Shown one piece after another: positions 8,584 through 18,900 of a stretch of 54,089 nt of DNA; position 1 is the first letter of the stretch, and each line of letters begins with the position of its first letter. Location: the NCBI GenBank assembly GCA_017417025.1, contig JAFPZY010000019.1, forward strand, positions 1 through 54,089. The letters are read 5' to 3'. This stretch comes from Paludibacteraceae bacterium. GTDB taxonomy: Bacteria > Bacteroidota > Bacteroidia > Bacteroidales > Paludibacteraceae. A program made the translations under genes and the position numbers. The notes under the pieces were generated by a model that was not told the origin of the DNA, ran no database searches, and saw only the letters and a list, made by a program, of their open reading frames with translations.

Positions 8584-9597
8584 ATGAAAGCAAAACATAT
8601 TATACGGGAGGCAGGAAGGGTGGCAGGAAGGACTGCATGCATACTGATGACAGGAACGGCGGCTGCCATATCGGCGGTCATATCGATGACCGGCTGTGCG
8701 GGAAAAGGAGACACTCCGGACTACAGCAACAGCAAATACTGGTACATAGCAAAGCACACTCAAGAGACGGATGAAGGAGTGGCGGATATATTCTATGTGT
8801 GCTCGACGGAGACGACAGGCAGAGTGAACGCAGAAGGGGACACTGTGCATTTTGCAGACATTGACTCTCCCGCAGACCGTGCGGCCTTATACGGCGAGAT
8901 GCACGGTGTGGATTCGCTGCTGTGCCCGCCGAACTGCGACTTCTACTCTCCCTACTACAGGCAGGCGACAATAGAGGGTCTGCTCCGCGACACGGCACAG
9001 TTCATTGAGCGCAGCCGGAAAGCGACAGAAGACATAAAAAGGGCCTTTGACTACTACATGCGCCACCTTAACAAGGGCCGCCGCTTTGTGCTGGCCGGCT
9101 ACTCGCAAGGCGGGTTTGCCGTGGTTGAACTGCTGAAAGGCCTGACAGCCGAGCAGGCGCGACAGATGGTGGCAGCTTACATAATAGGCTATCAGGTGAC
9201 AGAGGAGGACCTGCGATATCCGTTTATCCTTGCGGCGCAGAGCGCGAGTGACACAGGCGTGACGATATGCTATAACTCGGTGGCAGGGACTGACGGAGCG
9301 GCAGACATATTGAGCGGCAAGACCGCCATAGGCATCAACCCCGCCAACTGGCAGACAGACGGCACGGCAGCAACATACATATATGACTTCGGCGGAGCCT
9401 GCGACACACTGACCGCGAGACTTGACACGCTGACACACCTGACCGTCATTGAGGGCTACAGGGGTGCCTGTCCGCTGATTCCGTTTGTGGGGAAAGAGGG
9501 CAACTACCACTGCCTGGAAATCCCACTCTACTACCGCTCGCTGCGCGAGAACATCAGCCTACGCTGCGAGGGTAGTGCAAGGGTACTGTTACGGTAG
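8584..9597 (+). CDS. DUF3089-family alpha/beta-hydrolase-like lipoprotein
   Basis: 337 residues. A long N-terminal region is followed by a hydrophobic stretch ending SMTGC, so Cys38 is a likely lipid-attachment site. The remainder matches the DUF3089 alpha/beta hydrolase family: FYSPYYRQ near 120-127 and the nucleophile elbow LAGYSQGG at 170-177 with Ser174 the expected nucleophile; Asp/His partners cannot be fixed by eye. Family members are uncharacterised esterase/lipase-like enzymes. It would act in the periplasm or on a membrane surface. A monocistronic unit with its own predicted promoter; the neighbours on both sides are on the other strand. Confidence 0.85.
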   Translation: MKAKHIIREAGRVAGRTACILMTGTAAAISAVISMTGCAGKGDTPDYSNSKYWYIAKHTQETDEGVADIFYVCSTETTGRVNAEGDTVHFADIDSPADRAALYGEMHGVDSLLCPPNCDFYSPYYRQATIEGLLRDTAQFIERSRKATEDIKRAFDYYMRHLNKGRRFVLAGYSQGGFAVVELLKGLTAEQARQMVAAYIIGYQVTEEDLRYPFILAAQSASDTGVTICYNSVAGTDGAADILSGKTAIGINPANWQTDGTAATYIYDFGGACDTLTARLDTLTHLTVIEGYRGACPLIPFVGKEGNYHCLEIPLYYRSLRENISLRCEGSARVLLR

Positions 9598-9825
9598 TGT
9601 GACGGTACACGACAGCGGAAGAAGATAGATCAACAACTGCAGCATTTACTCTTCGGGGAGGACTCTGCGCTGAGGTGCATGGTCATAAATGGCAGAATCG
9701 TCAAACTCCATCAAATAGACACCACTAAAAAGGATTTCAGCGCCTCCTCGAAAGCAGAGACAAAGATATGGTCGCTGCGGAGGAAAGCCGATGCAGCCGC
9801 GCATTTACATACGGTTACTTTTTTA
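9598..9825. other. Intergenic, no gene seen
   Basis: No convincing reading frame on either strand and no strong hairpin. It separates the DUF3089 gene from the 41-codon minus-strand gene, so the two transcripts converge here. Confidence 0.5.
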
Positions 9826-9951
9826 TCAAATCTCGCCATATCGACGAGACGGAACTGCCCAATAATCCTTGCTCTTGGCTAATTGCATCAAGGGCTTCTC
9901 TCCCCCCAAGACAATAATCTCAATAGCCGGTATGTAATATTCTTTTTTCAT
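9826..9951 (-). CDS. Small 41-residue protein, MKKxYYIPxIEII type
   Basis: The frame from ATG 9951 to TGA 9826 encodes 41 residues beginning MKKEYYIPAIEIIVLGGEKP. Short peptides opening MKK.YY.P.IE are common in Prevotella/Bacteroides, frequently beside surface-protein genes, and have no known function. A consensus promoter lies immediately upstream (9968-9999), which supports it as a real gene rather than chance. Sequence after residue 25 is charged and polar. No signal peptide or membrane helix. Confidence 0.6.
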   Translation of the reverse strand: MKKEYYIPAIEIIVLGGEKPLMQLAKSKDYWAVPSRRYGEI

Positions 9952-9967
9952 ATTGTTTAATTAGATA

Positions 9968-9999
9968 TAAAGGTACTGCAGTTTTTTCAATTGCGCAAA
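9968..9999 (-). promoter_or_regulatory. Predicted Bacteroidota promoter of the 41-codon gene
   Basis: On the minus strand TTTG (9999-9996), 20-bp spacer, TACCTTTA (9975-9968), one base off TAnnTTTG. It begins directly after the stop codon of the giant gene, so the small gene does not depend on read-through. Confidence 0.55.
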
Positions 10000-12900
10000 T
10001 TATTTCACACTTTTTCCCACGGCATCATACATTTCGCCTTCTGGAGTGATGACGTAGATGGTGTTATTGATCAGCACTTTGCGTACTGCTTTACCTTCAG
10101 CATCAGTATCTTCCACGCCGGTTGTGATTCGCGGAGCGCGAGCCACCATGCGCAAGCCATAACCTTCGGTTGTACCTTTCTCAAGGTCAAATACGTACCT
10201 GCCCACCGACAAGTTCCAGAAGATGCGGCCGTTATAGGTCAGATACAGATCAGCATCTTCGGGAGCGTTTTCAATAGCCAATTCATACGAGCCTGCATTA
10301 GGAGCATACAACATAAGCTCACAATCCGCCTCACTAAATACAAGCGGCATCTCGATATCACAAAGTGTCAATCCTTTATTAGTACTCCACATCTGCGCCA
10401 CTTTCGAATCGGTCGGTGTACCCATCTTGAGCAAATCACGACCAATGACATATTCGCCGGTAGCGTCTTCGCTTGCCGATACCCAGAGATGGTCAGAAGC
10501 ATTGTCTGCATCTTCGGCCGTCAATGCCAAGCGGAACTCCTCGGTTGTTCTGCCACCGCGTTGCGGAGCCAAGAAACCACGCTCCTCACTTACAGCAGTA
10601 AGATCTACATTCTGCACACTCGGTAATTGTACAAAGAACGCTGTTCCCACGGCATAGGTATAATCCGCAGCTTCTTTCTGCACATAGCATTGATTGATAT
10701 GATCATTTACTTGTATCTTCGTTTGTGCCGGCAGATTATTCAGCTGACGATATTGCAATGTTCCGTTGCCGAGACCATTCCAGCCTCTATCCTTCGTCTC
10801 GCCGAGATTTGAATAACTTGCAGCATAAGTATTATTGCCTATGACACTCGATTTGGTTTTCTTCTTAAAGAGGAACGTATTCCAATTCTTCGCAGCATCA
10901 AGTGTAATGGTATATAACTTACTGGGCTGCATTGTTCCTTTGAACCAAACCCATGGTCTTCCGGTGTTCTTCGCGCGTATTTCCTCGCTGAACTCCATGA
11001 TTGCATAATCGACATTATTGGTCAGCTTGTGTCCATCCTTGTCAAATACACCATTCAGCACATCCACTTCAAACGGAACAGTAAAGTCATACCAACCGTA
11101 AGAAATAGCACCACTCGGATCAAAACTTATTTGGAAATAAACATCTCCGGTTATATTCAAATCACCGTCTCCGCTTACTTGGCCGGACGAAGCGGGCGTA
11201 TCATTACCGCCGATTGAAGCCTCTAAAGTGAAGTTATTGACATTCATTGTACCACCGTCTTGTACGATGACTTGTCCGCCATCTTCAACATACAAGTTAC
11301 CATATACTGTCCGACTCTTCGGAGTTCCATCACCAATCTGCAATGTAACCCCTTTTTCGACAATGACAGTAACACCTTCTTCGATAGTAATACTCCTCAC
11401 GCTCACATCCGAATTGATGGTCGCATTCTGAGCTATAGTCACATTTGCATCCTGCGGCACTTGACCGGTAGTCCAGTTTTCGCCAGTACCCCATTCGCCT
11501 TCTTTATTAAAGATATATTCCTCGTTGGCTGTAACTGTTGCTGTAAGCCCAACCGTAATACTCTTATTAGCGATATTGTCGTACACTTCTATAGTTCCAT
11601 TCCATTCACCTTCCTGACTCGGGGTGAAAGTAACTTGCAAATCGTAATGTCCGAAACTGCCGCACTCTAAATCAATAACACCGTTATCTTTAATTGTCAG
11701 ATTGGTCGTTTCGCTTATCGCACGTGCTGTCAAGTCGCCCTTGATATCCGAATAATCGAAACCAATTGTTACCGGTGTAGCTTCTCCCATTGTAATGTCA
11801 CCCAAATTGATAGCCTCCCGTGTCGCACGCAGATATTGTTTACGCGTTACTTGGATATCTTTCAGTTTGTGGTGGCCAGTAGCACCCGACTCACGGATGA
11901 TACGCAATGCCGTTGCATTCTCGTCCAACTGCAAGTTCGACAAGGTATTCCACTCATTCTTTACCGTCTCTACACGCGAACCATTCACTACTATCCACTG
12001 TGAATTGACACGTTGCTCAAACTTGATATAACCGCCAAAGAACTTGATGAGACCTATCGCAAATTCTTCCCCCTCGTAACTGAATGACAATTTATCCGGT
12101 TTACCATTCTTGTGATCTATCTTGATTTCAGCAGAAATCATCTCCTGTGTCGTCAGATTAGTATAATCCGTAAAATCCACATTCACTTCGAACATATCTA
12201 TGACATCCGTATGATTAACTACTAACGGAGTCTCGCAGCCTTCAGACGGTTGACGAACATTGATAAGAATGGTCACAGGAGCCGATGCCTCGTAATCGGC
12301 ATTACCGCTTACTGAAGCCGTCACTTTCACTTCACCATAACTCAAAACGGTCATCTTGTTACCATATATAGCTACTACGCCATTGTTTGCCGGACAATCG
12401 TATATGATTTGCTGCGTACGATCTTCACTATATGTCAGGCTGTTCGTAGAAAGCTGACGCAGATATACTTCCGCATTCAGCTCTATCACATTACCCTGTT
12501 CCATAAAGCGCGGGAAGCTCTGATCCCAGACAATCTCCTGTACAGTCTTCTCTGTAGCATGGATAACACGCGTATCGCTAATAGGTTTCCACTTGTCATT
12601 CTCCGGAACTACAGCTGTCAGCGTAGCCGAACCCAAGCCAATCACCCTGAAGCCATATCCGTTATCCGTAATCTCAACCACACTCTCGTTGCTCGATTCA
12701 TACCTTACTGCCGCAGTACTTGTGGACTTGGCTGCCGGATTAGTTCCGCTCACTGTCAATCCAATCGGCAGGTTCAGCGGGCTGTTGGTGTAGCCTGCTT
12801 GCCATGTTAATGTAGGAGTACGTTTAACGGTCTCGCCGCTTACTGACAAAGCGCGCGTCTGGTAAGAAGTACTGATTGTAATCACAGAGCTATGGGTTCC

Positions 12901-15900
12901 CAATTCCGCACTGTTGTAAGTAACCGTAATCTCCTCTTTAGCCGAATTGAAGTTATCGTGTTTATCGGATACATCAATTCTTGTACGGCTAACCGTAAAG
13001 TGTTCCGGATTACTAGATTGTATCTGAATCTCGTCCGCACACGTACTATAATCAATATAGAATTTCGCGGTTGCCGTTGATGTCTCGTCAATCGTACACA
13101 ACATAGTCGGCAAACTTGAGATATTATTGTGCTCAGCATCTTGAATAGTAAGATATGCCTTGCGGGAAATCCGCACATCCTTATACCACTTGCTGAGCGT
13201 AGCACCTGTCTTGGCACCAAAGCGTACATGGGTAATACGCTCGGTTCCTTGCATCGTGGGGAAGGTAGCCATGAATGCCTCCGACTTATAGTTCTTGTCC
13301 AAAGAGGGAGAAAGAAGTGTTGCCCAGTTTTTACCGTTATCCTTGGAATATTGGACCACAAATTTATTCACGCCCCAATCACTTTTCTTAGCATTGAACC
13401 AAATCTTATCGACTGGAGAATTAATCGCTATCGGCGTTTCAAAATGGCCCTCTGCATCGCCAATACCGGTGGCAAATTCATGTTCACTATTATCCTCATA
13501 TACGTAACATGTCGGCGGAGCCGGAACGCCTACCATTACCATCAGGTCAGCCTCTGCCGCATAATACTCATAGTTCTCTGCCTGCGACAGGTGCCATATA
13601 GCATAACCCTTCGTGGTATTGGTAGTGATTGTTGCCGAACTTGCATTACCGCTCAAAGAAGCCACATCTTCACCATAAACACGCTCAATCATAATTGAAC
13701 TATTCGCATAATCGCCATGCGTAGAGCTGAACGACACACTTGCCGATGTGCTCTCATTCATTGCCTTCTGCCATACATTCCATGTATTGTTTATCGCATT
13801 CGCCTTTTTCTCTACCGCAATATTGCACATCAGCGAAGCAGCCGTATATTTACGTGTCTCCTTGTGGAAGAACGTAATCTTCGTTGTTCCGGCATTGAGT
13901 CCGCTAATGACATTTGTGCTCGGATTGAACGTAATCAAACCTTCACCATTGTTAAGTGCCGCATTCTCAAAGTTAGGCTCGTCAATCGTATAGTAGAAAT
14001 CATCCGTCAGGTTGCTGCTCGGGAGTGGTGTAATCGTGTTTGAGAACGCATAATCAGCCGTCTTCGTGCCATTTACCTTCACTACTTGATTGGTTCCGGT
14101 AATAACAGTCACATATTTCTTGACGGTCAGCGTAATCGTCTTCTCTCCCGAAGCATCAAAACGGTCCGTAGCATCCTGCCATATCTTAATCGTCACTGTC
14201 TTCTGACTGCCGAACATCTGCTCTTCGCCCGCACTATTCGGAATAACAATCTTGTTGTTATCCACATCATAGTAAGCTATCGTCGGTGATGTACTGCTGG
14301 TCTTCACTTGAGCATCACTGTTCTGTGCGCCACGAACAGCCGTAACCTCTTCATCTACGAAGCGCTCAAACGCTGTGCCGGTAATAGCCAATGTGTTCGC
14401 ACGCTTGCTTACCGTTACCGTGAAGTCCGTCGTAGCCGCAGCATAATAGTCCGTCTCCGCCTTCGTTGCGCGAATAGTATATTCGCCTACTGCCGTAGCA
14501 GAGAAGATATTACCTACACCAATAGTAGCATTGTCCTTATTTTCACTAACTACTGCATAACTTACACTTCCGGTACGCTCTACGTTGCTTACTACTTCCG
14601 AACTCTGTGATTGAATCAAATCATCCAAATCAATCTTCGAATCCGCATTTCCGGCATCGATGCCTTCCACAGCCACCTTCACCATGCCGTTATTCATCGC
14701 TATCGATTGCTCTGCACGCGTGACAGTAACAGGAATAGTAAACTCTTTGGTTGCGTACATCTCGCCATCCGTCGGAGTGAAGGTCACGGAGTAGTTATGC
14801 TCACCCGCGTTATCCGTTATCTTCTGTGACGGATTCGTCCATGCAAACGTACCGGCTACCTCTATATGAGCCACACCGCGCAAGGTCGTTTCCGCAGCAC
14901 CGCCCGAAAGCGTACTATTGTTCAGCGTCTGATTATATACAATTGACGTGCCTGTGGGATTTGTCGCAATCTCCGGAGTCGCTTTATAGACCGTAATATT
15001 GCTTACGGTCGTAGAAGTAGGACGGTAAACATTAGTACCCGCCTGATTCACTGTAATAGCAATCGTTCCGCCTTTCACGAATGTCATCTCCGAGCCATCA
15101 AACACAGCAACGTCGGCCGGACTTGCCGAATACGTAAAGTCCGTCAGACCAGAGTTAGCCTCAGCACTCAACGTCACCTTATCGGTCGTCAGATAACTCT
15201 GCTGAATATTCGTCGTAGTGATACTCTGCGCTACCTTACTAATCGACACATTCAATGTGCAGGTTTTCAGCGTCACGCCCGTGTTATCCTTAATATATAG
15301 ATAGCCCACATCATTACCTTCTGCCGCACCTGCGGTATAAGTCACTGAAACCTGCTGTGTGCCATACTCGCTGCAATCACCAAAGGATGTCGGCGTGAAC
15401 GAGAACTTAGCATTCGAGCACTCTAACGAGATTGGATAGTTCGCATATTCTACATTGAAACTCTGCGCCTCGGTCTTCGTATTCGGATACGTGCTGAATT
15501 TCAAACTGTTCGTTGAGATCTTGCAGTCTTTCTGCTTGGTATATGTAACCGATGTTACATTATAACCGTTGCTTGCCTCGGAAATCAACTTAACCGACTT
15601 GGCAGCTATATTAAGACCTGACAACGAAATAGTCTTTGAATTATTAATTTCACTGGCTTCGTATGAGAAATCTTGTAATTTAGTACCCGTTCCGTTTCTT
15701 CCACTATAGATTTCCACTTTAAAACCAAACAAATAAACATTATACCAATCTGTCTTTGTACGTGAAACCTTGATGGTCATCGTGGAAGGAATATCAATAT
15801 TGTACGTCGTACTTTGGTCCGCCAGTGTTACGGTTGAATTCACCAATGTTTCATTCATGTCACACACCTTTGTCGGATCTATTACCTTCACCGTCTTGGC

Positions 15901-18900
15901 TACACTCGAAGCCGGCGCATAGGTCTCATCACCGCCTTGCTTAGCGATAATCGTCGTGTTCTTGCACTCACTTGCCAAATAAGTCAGCGTCCACACATCG
16001 CCGTTTTGAGTCAAATTCAAACCCGTCTTATCGCCGCTCAACTCATAACTTAATGCCAAACCGCTCGAAGCCGTTGCATTGAGGGTAATGGATTTACTTC
16101 CATCCGTTGTCTTCAGGCGCGAGAAATCCTGCTCCCATGTAATATACTGCTTCTCCTTATTGGTAATCGTAATGTCCTTTGTAAAGTCAGCATCAGCATA
16201 AATCTCATTACCGGTCACATGTGCTGTAATAGTGATTGTACCAGAAGTAGCCGCCAACATCGTAGCTGTATTGCCTTCACAATGCACATAGTCCGTATTA
16301 CCCGAAAGCGTTACCGTCAAGTCGTTCGCATTCGTTGCGCTCAGTTTGTCGTCCACATTGAAATAGTCAGCATCAGACGACCATGTCACGGTCGGAGTAC
16401 GTTTAATTGTCTTTCCGGTGATCGTCACTTCCTTGCGGTAAACATTATTATAAATCACCAAATGAGCATAATCCGTTCCGGCTGTCGCAGATGTATAGGA
16501 AATAGTGATGCTAGCACTACCGCCGTTACAATCAGACGTACTAATCTCCGTTTGAGACAAACTAAACTTGCTCGGATTATCGTTCGATATCTTCAAATTA
16601 CCACCGTTTGCCAACGAATAATCAATCGTCAAAGTGCCGACACCCGTCTCTCCGGGATATACAGGTGTATTATCACTCTTCTTGTCAACCGTCAGATCAG
16701 ATGCCCTCAAATAAGTCGCACGGGTAACCTTAACATCGCTGACATATTTGGTATTCTTATATGATCCGGTAGAAAATTCTATCTTTCTTATGTTTTCGTT
16801 AACCGATACTTCGATAGGATTTCCATAACTTGTTGGCAAAGAAGTAGAACCGTGCGTGTTTAGTGTGGTTCGATTATTATTGGCATCATATCCATATACC
16901 GTAACATCACCATACGTCACACTCGTTAACCTTTTTATTTTATAAGACAATACCGCACCCGGACCATCATAAGACCAAGTCGCATCGTCCATTTGGGTAT
17001 CACTTCCACTTGAAGCATTCAACACATAGCACGTATTCTCTGCTTGCTGAGCTACCGTTACCGAGAAGCTACCACTTGCAGCCTCATATCTATAGTTCTC
17101 CGGCTGAGAAAGGCTCCATGTCGCTGTACCTGTCTTATACGAAGAATAGACCGCATTCTGATTCGAATAGTAGGTCGCAATATCCGTTCCTGCCGTCTGA
17201 TTCACACTAATTGGGTAATTCGCGTAATCCGTATTGGTTGCCGTAATAGTAAGACCATTATCATACGAATCCCGATAAATAGAACTGCTATAGTTCGCAT
17301 TTCCTTTTACATAAATCGTATTCGCATTCTTCGTTACATTCACAGCAAACGAAGCATCAGCTGCTTTGTACTTATACGTCTCTTTCTGATACAGATGAAC
17401 AGTCGCTGTACCAGCATTCTTACCGGTAACTTTCTTTGTGCCTGCGGCATACGCAATCGCCTTCGTTGCGTCAGAACTTCCCGCCGTATTGGTTGCAGTC
17501 ACGTTGTGCGTAATCGTATAATAGTAATCGCCGCTATTCAAACTCGGTGTTCCTCCTGTAACCGACTCCGTGCTAATATACGCGTTATTCGGCTTCACGT
17601 ACGTTAAGGTATAAGGAGCAGTTGCATCGGCTTCTACCTTCACATTCACCGTAGTCGTATTCGCAAATATACTATTATACTTATATACCGCCACGTTAAA
17701 CGATTTCTCCGCAGCCGTATTTGTCTTTGTTTCTTTCTGATGTAATGTGATCTTTGCTGTACCCGCATTGCAAGCCGTTATTTGCTTGTTGGCAGGATTG
17801 AAAGTCACCAAATTAGTACCCTTATTCTTCGCACTATTGGTGAAATCCACCTCATCTATCGTATAATAGAAATCATCATTGCTATCATCGGTCGGTTGCA
17901 CAGCTGAGGTGTTCGTATAAGCGTAATTCGCCACCTGTGAACCATCTACCATCAAATTATAATCCGAACCGCTAAACGAAGCCGGATACTTATTCACCGT
18001 CAGCGTAAAGGTCTTCTCACCAGAAGCTTCATACTTCACAGTTTGCTCCTGCCAAATCTTAATCGTTACCGTTTTCTGGCTACCGAACATCTGTTCTTCG
18101 CTTTCGCTGTTTGGAATCACAATCCTGTTCTTTGCTACATCATAATATGCAATTGTCGGGAAATCACTGCTCGTCTGAACGGTTGCATCGCTGTTCTTCG
18201 TCTGAATAATTCCCTCAACAACCTCTTCCACATACTTACTTGCCGAAGTAGAAGTCAAAGCTAAGGTATTTGCCACACGCGTTACCGTAATAGTCCAAGT
18301 AGCCGACGTTCCCGGGAACAACGTGGTCGTTTCAGCCTGCGTAAAATAAATTGTTGAAGATCCTTCACTCAATGCCTCTATGGTATTGGTGGAAGCATTA
18401 TAAGAAATAACACTCGAATTTGAGATATGTACAGTAGGATTGCTCGTATGCTCAAAAGTAAATACGCCCTTCTTCTTGTCGCCTACCTTCAGACTCTGGT
18501 CGCTACCGCCAAACACAGGTGTGTATTTATCAATCCATTTTGCTGTGAGTGTGACATTTCCCGTCGGCGTATATTCATCTCCTGCTGCACCCACTCTGTT
18601 TGCATCAACATTAACATCGCCATTATACCAAGCATCTAACACTCCTCCCGTCTTAGTTGCATTAGGCAATTTCACAAAGTCACTATTCCACTGCGCATAA
18701 AGCGTAAGCGTGCCGGAAGCAGCAAGATTAGAAACTGTCTGCGTATTAACATAAGCCGTTCCACTGCCATCTGCCTTTGTGTTCCAATTCTTAAACGTAT
18801 AGGTAGCGGTAGTATTTGTTGCATTCGTAGAAACGGTATTTCCTCCATTTTTATCATACGAAACTGTATATACACGCGCATAACTATTGGCGGTCAGTGC

